Below are positions 43,938 through 51,316 of a stretch of DNA of 64,000 nt, piece after piece. How positions within the stretch are numbered: the stretch's first letter is position 1; each line of letters starts with the position of its first letter. The DNA is taken from contig NZ_VTGX01000005.1 of the NCBI RefSeq assembly GCF_009729095.1, positions 434,001-498,000 on the forward strand. The letters run 5' to 3'. The DNA is from Mycolicibacterium sp. CBMA 247. Its GTDB lineage: Bacteria > Actinomycetota > Actinomycetes > Mycobacteriales > Mycobacteriaceae. A program made the position numbers and the translations under genes. Under the pieces are notes generated by a model. That model saw nothing but the letters and a program-made list of their open reading frames with translations, was not told where the DNA came from and ran no database searches.

Positions 43938-44252
43938 CTAGGACTGGGGCCGGGTCTGTGCCTGACGGGCCGCCTGGGTAAGCGCCTCCACCAGTGGATT
44001 GGCCGCCGAAGCTAGTGCATTCCGCTCCTCGTCGGACAGTTGATAGAACGTCCACACGCCCCAGGCTGCCGGCCGCACGTAGACCGTCACCTGTTGCCTG
44101 TTGTTCTGCAGCACGGCTGGGACGGGTACGGCGCGATCCAGGGTGGCCGCACTGGCCATCTCCTCGGCAATCTGCTGGACGTTGACCGATTCCTGCAGTT
44201 GGTAGAGCACGGCCTTGTTGGCGGGGCCTTCCATGGCGAGGAACCAAGCCAT
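43938..44252 (-). CDS. Small conserved protein, unknown function
   Basis: 104 aa from ATG 44252, with AAGGAG seven bases upstream (AAGGAGAAAAAT before ATG), which decides the start over the longer frame to 44396. Sequence MAWFLAMEGPANKAVLYQLQ, then VTVYVRPAAWGVWTFYQLSD and an Ala/Gln-rich helical tail. No signal peptide or membrane segment. No family recognised. Stands alone between tRNA-Asn and the divergent lppP-like gene. Confidence 0.75.
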   Translation of the reverse strand: MAWFLAMEGPANKAVLYQLQESVNVQQIAEEMASAATLDRAVPVPAVLQNNRQQVTVYVRPAAWGVWTFYQLSDEERNALASAANPLVEALTQAARQAQTRPQS

Positions 44253-44386
44253 ATTTTTCTCCTTGTGTCGGTGATGTGAGGCGCGATCGGTCGCGCGATC
44301 CGTCGTTGGATCGCACACAGTGTCACCTATCGACGCGCCGCCGTCAGCCCACTCGCCGACCCGGTGGGATTCGCTACCCTCGGGGT

Positions 44387-44878
44387 GTGCACCCACGGCT
44401 GATCGTCATCGTCGCTTTCGTCGGTCTCCTCGCGGTTGGTTGCGGCTGGAGTCCGTCGTCCGCGCCACCCCCGAAGGCGGAGACCTGCGCACCGACCGAC
44501 GGCCCCAGCGCCGACACGGTCGCCGATCAGATCGCCAAACTTCCTGCCCCCGAAGCGGGTAGGCAGTGGACTCAGGTCAAGGCCGGGCACACCACCAACT
44601 GCCGGCTGCACTGGGTGCAGGTGGGCCCGTCCAACCCCGAGCCCAACAGCGCCGGGCAGCTGCTGTTCTTCGACCGGCAGACCCCGATCGGTCCGGCCAC
44701 TCCGGAGCCGCGGCCCTATATCAACGTGGTCACCAACGCCGATGACACCGTGGTGGTGAACTACCAGTGGCAGCAGGGCCATGATTCGCCCACATCGCCG
44801 ACCGGTATCGCCACCGTGCGGTTCCGGATCGGGGACGACGGCAAACTGGTTGCCGTCGACCCGATTCCGAAGCCCTGA
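44387..44878 (+). CDS. lppP: LppP/LprE-family lipoprotein
   Basis: 163 aa. Lipobox LLAVGC after the hydrophobic segment PRLIVIVAFVGLLAV, so it is lipidated at Cys 19 or close by and exported. The mature part matches M. tuberculosis LppP (Rv2330c): CRLHWVQVGPSN, QLLFFDRQTPIGPATPEPRP, VVNYQWQQG, TVRFRIGDDGKL. LppP was linked to growth in macrophages in screens; the molecular role is unknown. The GTG at 44387 is the first start that gives a signal peptide. Confidence 0.88.
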   Translation: MHPRLIVIVAFVGLLAVGCGWSPSSAPPPKAETCAPTDGPSADTVADQIAKLPAPEAGRQWTQVKAGHTTNCRLHWVQVGPSNPEPNSAGQLLFFDRQTPIGPATPEPRPYINVVTNADDTVVVNYQWQQGHDSPTSPTGIATVRFRIGDDGKLVAVDPIPKP

Positions 44879-44884
44879 GGCGCT

Positions 44885-46807
44885 TCAGCCGTTGAGCAGC
44901 TCGGCGGGGTCGAGCATCGCCGCGTAGCGCAGCTGCTCGGGGATGCCGAACCCGTCGACGAGGGTTTCGATGTGGGGCCGCAGCGAGCGGCAGCGTTCGT
45001 TGATACCGCGGGTGACGGCCTTGGAGCGTTCCATCGACAGGTACCGGTGTTCGATGAACCAGGCCTTGTCCTGCTCGATCACCGACAGCGCGTACAGATC
45101 GCAGACATCGTCGAGTAGTTCGCGGGCGGTGTCGTCCTCGCAGGCGTCGATGCCGGCGACGAACGCCTCCAGCACGACCCGGTCGATGTGTGCCTGCGCG
45201 GCGTGCAGCACGTGGTCCTGCACGGCGTTGAACGCATCGAAGGCCGACATCTCCTTAGTCTTGCCCTGCAGCCGCCGCGCGACGGAGGCCAGCATGTACT
45301 CCTCGCGGTCCTCGAACATCTTGACCTGGGTGCCGCGGTTGAACAGGCTGCCTTCCTCCTCGTTGTCCTGGCGGGTGTCGAGGATGGTCTGGATGATGGT
45401 CTCGGCGGCGGTGCGCTTGAGTACCCGCTCACCGGCGTAGTTCGCCGCGAACCGCACCCATTCGACCGGGCTCATGCCCTTGATGTCGTCGGCGTAGGCG
45501 GTCAGCAGTTCCTTGGCCACCAGTTGGGTCAGCACATGGTTGTCGCCCTCGAAGGTGGTGAACACATCGGTGTCGGCCCGCAGGGCGATCAGCCGGTTCT
45601 CGGCGAGATAGCCTGCGCCGCCGCAGGCTTCACGGGCTTCCTGGATCGCGCGGCTGGCATGCCAGGTGCTGGCGGCTTTGAGGCCGGCCGCGCGGGCCTC
45701 CAGTTCGCGCTGCTCCTCGGCGTCGGGATCGTCGGAGGTCTGCAGCTCATGGCATTTGGCCACCAGTTCGTTCTGGGCGAACTGCAGCGCGTAGGACTTC
45801 GCTATCAGCGGCAGCAGCCGGCGCTGGTGCACCAGGTAATCCATGATCAGCACCTCGCTGTCGGCATCGGGTGCTTCGAACTGCCTGCGCTCCAACGCAT
45901 ATCGCGTGGCGATGTCGAGTGCCACCCGCGCGGCCGCCGCGGCACTGCCGGCGACGGTGACCCGGCCGCGGATCAGGGTGCCGAGCATGGTGAAGAACCG
46001 GCGTCCCGGGTTCTCGATCGGCGAGCTGTAGGTGCCGTCGGGGGCGACGTCGGCGTAGCGGTTGAGCAGGTTCTCCCGCGGGACGCGCACGTGATCGAAC
46101 ACGATGCGGCCGTTGTCGACGCCGGGCAGCCCGCCCTTGTAGTGACAGTCCGAGGTGGTCACCCCGGGCAGGTCGTTGCCTTCGTCGTCACGGATCGGCA
46201 CGACGAAGCAGTGCACTCCGTGGCCCTGGCCATCCGGGGTGATCAGCTGCGCGAAAACTGTTGACACCCGAGCGGTTTCGGCGGCACCGCCGATGTAGTC
46301 CTTGCGAGCGGTGGGGGTGGGGGAGTGGATGACGAATTCCTGGGTCGCCGGGTCGTAGGTGGCGGTGGTCTCCAGCGACTGCACGTCGCTGCCGTGACCG
46401 GTCTCGGTCATCGCGAAACATCCAGGTAGCTCCAGGTCGATGAGCGGGCGTACATAGAGCTTGTGGTGGCGTTCGGTGCCCAGATTCTCGATGGCGCCGC
46501 CGAACAGGCCCCATTGCACCCCGGCCTTGACCATGAGCGAAAGGTCGCTCATGGCCAGCATCTCGATCTGGGTAATGCCCGCGCCGACGTCGCCGTTGCC
46601 GCCGTGCTCCTTACGGAAGCCGTCCTCGGCTGCCCCGGCCGCCGCCATGATCTTGAGCTGCTCACCCACTTTGGCCCGGGCGATGGCCGTGTTGGGTGTG
46701 TAGTGCGGTCGGAAGATCTCGTCCGACAACCTGGTCCGCATGGCGTTCTTGACGTCGCGCCAACGGCCGTCCAGCGTGTTTCGCAGATGCTCGGCAGTGG
46801 AGGTCAT
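44885..46807 (-). CDS. Acyl-CoA oxidase/dehydrogenase family flavoprotein
   Basis: 640 aa, the length of acyl-CoA oxidases rather than short dehydrogenases (about 400). FAD-region motifs CFAMTETGHGSDVQSLET and YIGGAA, then ACGGAGYLAENRLIALRADT and VFTTFEGDNHVLTQLVA, where the Glu of TFEGD is the expected catalytic base. C-terminal helical domain from about 460. Oxidises the alpha-beta bond of an acyl-CoA, probably in lipid degradation. Divergent from the VIT transporter, with a 25-bp palindrome in between. Confidence 0.9.
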   Translation of the reverse strand: MTSTAEHLRNTLDGRWRDVKNAMRTRLSDEIFRPHYTPNTAIARAKVGEQLKIMAAAGAAEDGFRKEHGGNGDVGAGITQIEMLAMSDLSLMVKAGVQWGLFGGAIENLGTERHHKLYVRPLIDLELPGCFAMTETGHGSDVQSLETTATYDPATQEFVIHSPTPTARKDYIGGAAETARVSTVFAQLITPDGQGHGVHCFVVPIRDDEGNDLPGVTTSDCHYKGGLPGVDNGRIVFDHVRVPRENLLNRYADVAPDGTYSSPIENPGRRFFTMLGTLIRGRVTVAGSAAAAARVALDIATRYALERRQFEAPDADSEVLIMDYLVHQRRLLPLIAKSYALQFAQNELVAKCHELQTSDDPDAEEQRELEARAAGLKAASTWHASRAIQEAREACGGAGYLAENRLIALRADTDVFTTFEGDNHVLTQLVAKELLTAYADDIKGMSPVEWVRFAANYAGERVLKRTAAETIIQTILDTRQDNEEEGSLFNRGTQVKMFEDREEYMLASVARRLQGKTKEMSAFDAFNAVQDHVLHAAQAHIDRVVLEAFVAGIDACEDDTARELLDDVCDLYALSVIEQDKAWFIEHRYLSMERSKAVTRGINERCRSLRPHIETLVDGFGIPEQLRYAAMLDPAELLNG

Positions 46808-46828
46808 ATTCGACCGTAACGCGTGCGG

Positions 46829-46853
46829 CAGTCAGGGCAGGTAAACCTGACTG
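46829..46853. promoter_or_regulatory. Palindromic operator candidate between acyl-CoA oxidase and VIT genes
   Basis: CAGTCAGG (46829-46836) and CCTGACTG (46846-46853) are exact reverse complements with 9 bases between. A second smaller palindrome CAGGTAAACCTG is nested in it. It lies 22 bp upstream of the oxidase start and 35 bp upstream of the VIT start, a position suited to control both divergent promoters. The regulator is unknown; the sequence is not an IdeR box. Confidence 0.55.
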
Positions 46854-46887
46854 GAACTGCTGACATGCGACGGCGTTGAATCGAGCC

Positions 46888-47619
46888 ATGACTGATCGGC
46901 CATCGCCGGCGTCGCCCGCCGGTATGCCCCACGAGATCGACCATTCGCACGCCGATGTCTCCGGGGGTTGGCTGCGTGCGGCCACCTTCGGAGCGATGGA
47001 CGGACTGGTCAGCAACACCGCGCTGATCGCCGGTGTGGCTGCCAGCGCCAGCGCGCCGACCGTAGTGCTCTCGGGTGTGGCCGGTCTGTTGGCCGGTGCA
47101 TTCTCGATGGCGCTGGGCGAGTACACATCGGTGACCACGTCCAATGAGCAGATCGATGCCGAGGTGCACGTCGAGCGCCGGTCGTTCCGCAAGGCTCCGG
47201 AGGCCGAGCAGGCCGAACTGGTCGCGATGCTCGTCGACATGGGCGTGTCGGCACCCACCGCGGAGAAGGCCGGCGAGGAGATCCACCGCGACGAGAATCG
47301 CGCCGTCAACTTCCATCTGGTCCAGGAACTGGGGGTCGATCCGCAGGAGAAGCCGTCGGCCCGGATCGCGGCGGTGTCCTCGTTCGTGATGTTCGCGATC
47401 GGTGCGCTCATCCCGCTGTTCCCGTATCTCCTCGGCTACGAATCATTGTGGGCCGGGCTGGCCTGCGGCGGGGTCGGCCTGTTGATCGCCGGCGGTGTGG
47501 CGGCGAGGTTCACGCGCAAGCCGGTCTGGACGGCGGCGCTGCGCCAGTTGGCGTTCGGTGCGATCGCGATCGCCGCCACCTATGTGGTGGGCACCCTGAT
47601 CGGCGATGTCCTCAGTTGA
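46888..47619 (+). CDS. VIT1/CCC1-family Fe/Mn transporter
   Basis: 243 aa from ATG 46888. N-terminal HEIDHSHADVSGGWLRAATFGAMDGLVSN is the family hallmark. Membrane segments follow (SNTALIAGVAAS, VVLSGVAGLLAGAFSMALGEY), then an acidic/His cytoplasmic metal-binding stretch (EQIDAEVHVERRSF to HRDEN), and three C-terminal segments. Family members move Fe2+ or Mn2+ out of the cytoplasm. Overlaps the next gene by one base (TGATG). Confidence 0.9.
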   Translation: MTDRPSPASPAGMPHEIDHSHADVSGGWLRAATFGAMDGLVSNTALIAGVAASASAPTVVLSGVAGLLAGAFSMALGEYTSVTTSNEQIDAEVHVERRSFRKAPEAEQAELVAMLVDMGVSAPTAEKAGEEIHRDENRAVNFHLVQELGVDPQEKPSARIAAVSSFVMFAIGALIPLFPYLLGYESLWAGLACGGVGLLIAGGVAARFTRKPVWTAALRQLAFGAIAIAATYVVGTLIGDVLS

Positions 47620-48680
47620 TGGTGCGTCCGATACTGCTGGCCGCTGCCCTGGTGCTGTCGGCGTGCGGTCCGGCGCGTGCGGCCTCGGGCCTGGACTATC
47701 TCGGTCAGCGCCAGATGGCGTCCGGTGCACAGCTGGACGGCACGGTGATCGGCGGGTTGTCGGGGATCAGCTATGACCCGGCCGCCGACCTGTACTACAT
47801 CATCAGCGATGACCGCTCCGCCAAGAATCCGGCACGCTTCTATACCGCACGGATCATGTTGTCGGACAACAGTATCGATGATATCGAGTTCGTCGGCACG
47901 CATCCGTGGCTGGACCGCGACGCACAACCGTTCGGCCCGTTGAACATTGACGCGGTGCCACCGGTGGTGCCGCCGGACCCCGAGGCCATCGCCTTCGATG
48001 CCCGCAGGCAGCGGTTGTACTGGACCAGCGAGGGGGAGCGGCGGGTCGAGGGGCCCGGGGTGCCCCTCCTGCTGGACCCGTGGGTGCGCACCGCCGGTCT
48101 CGACGGCGGCTACCGCGGCGAGTTCGCGCTGCCCGATGCGTTGCGGATGTCGGCCGACGAACACGGCGCCCGCCGCAACAGCACGCTGGAAGGGCTCACG
48201 CTGACGCCGGACGGACGGCATCTGTGGGCGGCCATGGAGGGACCCGGATACGACGACGGCCCGCTGCCCGACGAGCAGCACGGCGCGCGGACGCGCGTCA
48301 TCCGCTTCGACGCAGACTCCGGGGTGGTCGATGGCCAGTACACCTACCCGCTCGACCCGGTCAGTGCCGGGCCGGGCGGGGACAACGGGTTGTCGGATCT
48401 GGTGGCGCTCGACGACGGCACCTTCCTGGTGATCGAGCGCGGCTACGGCACGCACGTGGCGGTGCGGATCTATCGCGCGAGCCTGGTCGAGGGCTCCACC
48501 GAGATGGCGAAGACGCTGTTGGCCGATCTGACCACCACGCCTGGCCTGACGCCGCTGGACAATATCGAGGGAATCACGTTGGGGCCCAAGCTGCCCGACG
48601 GCCGGCAATCGGTGATCGCGGTCAGCGACGACAATTTCTCACCCACTCAGGTCACCCAGTTCGTGTTGTTCGCGCTCTAG
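47619..48680 (+). CDS. Exported phytase-esterase-like lipoprotein
   Basis: 353 aa. N-terminal lipobox in ILLAAALVLSACG, so exported and lipidated. The rest fits the esterase-like activity of phytase family (Phytase-like, beta-propeller): GGLSGISYDPAADLYYIISDD, FDARRQRLYWTSEGE, STLEGLTLTPDGRHLWAAMEG, LVALDDGTFLVIERGYG, NIEGITLGP. Hydrolysis of phosphoesters is inferred from the family only. Coupled to the VIT gene. Confidence 0.86.
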   Translation: MVRPILLAAALVLSACGPARAASGLDYLGQRQMASGAQLDGTVIGGLSGISYDPAADLYYIISDDRSAKNPARFYTARIMLSDNSIDDIEFVGTHPWLDRDAQPFGPLNIDAVPPVVPPDPEAIAFDARRQRLYWTSEGERRVEGPGVPLLLDPWVRTAGLDGGYRGEFALPDALRMSADEHGARRNSTLEGLTLTPDGRHLWAAMEGPGYDDGPLPDEQHGARTRVIRFDADSGVVDGQYTYPLDPVSAGPGGDNGLSDLVALDDGTFLVIERGYGTHVAVRIYRASLVEGSTEMAKTLLADLTTTPGLTPLDNIEGITLGPKLPDGRQSVIAVSDDNFSPTQVTQFVLFAL

Positions 48681-48771
48681 TCGCGGTAGGCGCGCCGTTC
48701 ACGCTCGTGACGCTGTGGCGGTCTCGGGCGCGCTTTTTCGCCATGGCGTTACGCACGGCGCACCCAAGCAG

Positions 48772-49458
48772 CTATTTCAACAACGCGTGGCGATCGAAGT
48801 AGAAGTAGGTGTACCCCGCGGTGATCGCGCAGACGAGGGTGGCCACCATCAGCATCTGAGATCCGCTGACGACAACGCTGATGAGGCCGCCGATGACGGC
48901 GCCGCCGGCGAATCCGGCCCACAGCAAAAAGTACCCAAGCCAATCGCTCAGCCGGCCCCCGCTGAGGTGGCGTTCGATGCCTTGGCCCATCTTCACCAGT
49001 GTCCCGGTCACATAGCTCAACGGGACCGACACCTCGCCGTCCTTGACGAACGACGTATTCAGGGCGCCGATACCAAAGGCCACGAACAGAATTGGGACGA
49101 ACGGTACATCGCGCGCCGTCCAGCCTCGCATGATGGTGTCCACCACGGTGGACACCACGAGCGCAAACGTGGTCAACACGGTCGCGCCATGAGGATGATT
49201 GACCCAGATGTGGCGGCGGCACAACGATGCGATCACCACTCCGCCGACAAAGGATGCCAGCAGCAGCGCCGCACCGATCGCCAGCCACTGCTCGTCCTGA
49301 AACAACCCGAGGAAAGCCCGCTCCGTGTTGCCCGTCATGAAAGTGACGAAGTACCCCGCAGAATGGGTGAACGCCGCTGCTCCCAGTAATCCCGCCAGGC
49401 CGGCCAGAATCCACGACAATCGAGCCTCGCCGTCGAACTGTTGCGACATGTCACCCAT
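48772..49458 (-). CDS. DUF1275 (YoaK-like) integral membrane protein
   Basis: 228 aa with about six hydrophobic segments. Signature elements of DUF1275: SAGYFVTFMTGNTERAFLGL near residue 35-50 and SYVTGTLVKMGQGIERHL near 150. Function of the family is unknown. Stands between the phytase-like gene (convergent, 91-bp gap) and the MFS gene on the same strand, from which a hairpin separates it. Confidence 0.87.
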   Translation of the reverse strand: MGDMSQQFDGEARLSWILAGLAGLLGAAAFTHSAGYFVTFMTGNTERAFLGLFQDEQWLAIGAALLLASFVGGVVIASLCRRHIWVNHPHGATVLTTFALVVSTVVDTIMRGWTARDVPFVPILFVAFGIGALNTSFVKDGEVSVPLSYVTGTLVKMGQGIERHLSGGRLSDWLGYFLLWAGFAGGAVIGGLISVVVSGSQMLMVATLVCAITAGYTYFYFDRHALLK

Positions 49459-49472
49459 TGTGGGGAGCTGTG

Positions 49473-49507
49473 CTGACGCTCGGGGCGGGATTCGGCCCTG
49501 GCGTCAG
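49473..49507. terminator. Hairpin at the 3' end of the MFS gene
   Basis: CTGACGC (49473-49479) and GCGTCAG (49501-49507) are exact inverted repeats. The loop contains a second GC-rich pairing (GGGGC/GGCCC-like). It covers the stop of the minus-strand MFS gene and lies just upstream of the DUF1275 start, a probable terminator. Confidence 0.5.
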
Positions 49508-50715
49508 CTGTCGCTGCCGACGGTGACCGCAGTCGCCTCGCCGGTCAGCTCGTCGAGCTCGTCTTCCTCGACGTCGATTCCGGCCAGGTGCGGGCGCGTC
49601 ATGGACAGCACGCCGGCACCGGCCAGCACGGCCGCCGCGCCCACCCAGTACGGAAGGTGCACGCTGACCTGTTCGCCGAGAACCCCGGCCAGCCAAGGTG
49701 CGACGGCGGCGCCGCCGAAGCGCAGGAAGCTGTAGGCCGCCGAGGCCACGCCGCGCTCCACCGGGGCGGCCTTCATCACGGTCTCGGTGATCAGAGTGTT
49801 GTTGATGCCGATGAACAGGCCGGCGATCACGACACCCGAGGCCAGTACGGCCTTGTGATCCGTCCATACCGCCATCACGGCCAGCACCGCGGTGAAGGCG
49901 ATCAGGTTGAGGATGAGCACCCGTACCGTGCCGAAGCGGTGTTGCAGCCGCGGGGCGACCACCACGGAGGTGAATGCCAGGGCCAGGCCCCAGCCGAAGA
50001 AGATCAGCCCGATCTGGTGGGCGGTCATGTCCAGCGGGAAGGGCGTGAAGGCCAGCAGGGTGAAGAAGCCGAAGTTGTAGAGCAGTGCGGTGATCGAGAC
50101 GCCGAGCAATCCACGGTGGCGCAGCGCCCGGAACGGGTCGGCCAGGGTGGTGGCGCGTTCGGCGCGAGGGGTGGCCGGCAACAGGAACGCGGTGATCACC
50201 AGGGCGAAGGCCATCAGTGCCGAGACGCCGAAGAACGGGCCGCGCCACGAGATCGAGCCGAGTACGCCGCCGACCAGCGGGCCGATCGCGATGCCCAGGC
50301 CCAGCGCCGCCTCATAGAGGATGATGGCTTGCGCCACAGAGCCTTTCGCGGAGTTGACGATGGTGGCCAGCGCGGTCGCGATGAACAGGGCGTTGCCCAG
50401 CCCCCACAGCGCGCGCCAGCCCACGATCTGCGTCACGGTGTCGCTCATCCCGGCCAGGCCGGCGCCGGCGATGATGATCACCAGGCCGAGCAGCAGTGTG
50501 CGCTTGGGGCCGATGCGGCTGGACACCACACCGGTGATCAGCATCGCCACGCCCATCACCGCCATGTAGCTGGTGAACAGCAGCGACACCTGCGACGGCG
50601 AGGCGTCGAGGCTGTCGGCGATCGGTTTGAGGATGGGATCGACCAGTCCGATGCCCATGAAGGCGACGACGGAGGCGAAAGCGACGGCCCATACGGCCTT
50701 GGGTTGGCGCCACAT
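49504..50715 (-). CDS. MFS transporter, likely drug or metabolite efflux
   Basis: 403 aa, about 12 membrane segments. N-terminal VAFASVVAFMGIGLVDPILK and the loop GVVSSRIGPKRTLLLGL (MFS motif A region), then LWGLGNALFIATALATIV and LGLGIAIGPLVGGVLG (antiporter-type motif C). Cytoplasmic C-terminal tail is acidic. It lies 18 bp downstream of a MarR regulator gene on the same strand, the usual arrangement for a repressor with the pump it controls. Substrate unknown. Confidence 0.9.
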   Translation of the reverse strand: MWRQPKAVWAVAFASVVAFMGIGLVDPILKPIADSLDASPSQVSLLFTSYMAVMGVAMLITGVVSSRIGPKRTLLLGLVIIIAGAGLAGMSDTVTQIVGWRALWGLGNALFIATALATIVNSAKGSVAQAIILYEAALGLGIAIGPLVGGVLGSISWRGPFFGVSALMAFALVITAFLLPATPRAERATTLADPFRALRHRGLLGVSITALLYNFGFFTLLAFTPFPLDMTAHQIGLIFFGWGLALAFTSVVVAPRLQHRFGTVRVLILNLIAFTAVLAVMAVWTDHKAVLASGVVIAGLFIGINNTLITETVMKAAPVERGVASAAYSFLRFGGAAVAPWLAGVLGEQVSVHLPYWVGAAAVLAGAGVLSMTRPHLAGIDVEEDELDELTGEATAVTVGSDS

Positions 50716-50733
50716 CAGGGCGGTAACTCCTCA

Positions 50734-51219
50734 CTAGTTTTCGTGCGAGAGCGGATGCTCGGCGACATCGGTGAGCAACCGTTGAATGACGTCGACGGCG
50801 GCCGCCAGAGTCTGGCGCTCTTCGGCGCTGAGTCGCTCAAGTCTCGGGTTGATCGTGGCGGCGCGATCGGCCCTGGCTTGGTTCAGGGTCCGCCGGCCCT
50901 GATCGGTGATGCCGATCAGTACCGCGCGGGCATCGCCGGGATCGGTGGTACGTGTCACCAGGCCGGCGTCTTCGAGGCGGCGAACCTGTGTGGTCATGGT
51001 CGGCTGCGAGCAGTGATCGAGGAGGGCGAGGTCGGAGATGCGTGCCTCGCCCTGGTCCTCGATCGTGGACAGCAGCCGGGCCTGGGCCCAGGGCAGTGGC
51101 ATCCGGGCGCGTTGGCTGGCCAGCCGATTCAACCGGGCGACGACTGCCAACAGGTCGGCGCCAAGTTCGGTCTCGGCGGGTACCGTGGCATCCTCGGGCG
51201 GGGTCGGCATATCGCCCAT
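50734..51219 (-). CDS. MarR-family transcriptional regulator (Rv2327-like)
   Basis: 161 aa. Winged helix: ARISDLALLDHCSQPTMTTQ (recognition helix) and VRRLEDAGLVTRTTDPGDAR (wing), ending with a dimerisation helix. The position beside the ECF transporter matches Rv2327 of M. tuberculosis. It is followed by the MFS gene. A 7-bp palindrome lies 3 bp upstream of the start codon, consistent with autorepression and possible control of the divergent ECF genes. M4 (51210) is an alternative start. Confidence 0.9.
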   Translation of the reverse strand: MGDMPTPPEDATVPAETELGADLLAVVARLNRLASQRARMPLPWAQARLLSTIEDQGEARISDLALLDHCSQPTMTTQVRRLEDAGLVTRTTDPGDARAVLIGITDQGRRTLNQARADRAATINPRLERLSAEERQTLAAAVDVIQRLLTDVAEHPLSHEN

Positions 51220-51222
51220 GTT

Positions 51223-51241
51223 TACATAGATTTGCTATGTA
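51223..51241. promoter_or_regulatory. MarR operator candidate (TACATAG-N5-CTATGTA)
   Basis: Perfect 7-bp inverted repeat around ATTTG in an AT-rich island of this GC-rich sequence, directly before the marR start and 75 bp before the ECF gene. Size and spacing fit MarR sites. Confidence 0.62.
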
Positions 51242-51316
51242 GTCTACCCGCTCTGCGTGCGCTCGCTCACACAACGGACATCCGACGACGGCGATCGCGG
51301 CTGGCAGAATCGAACA

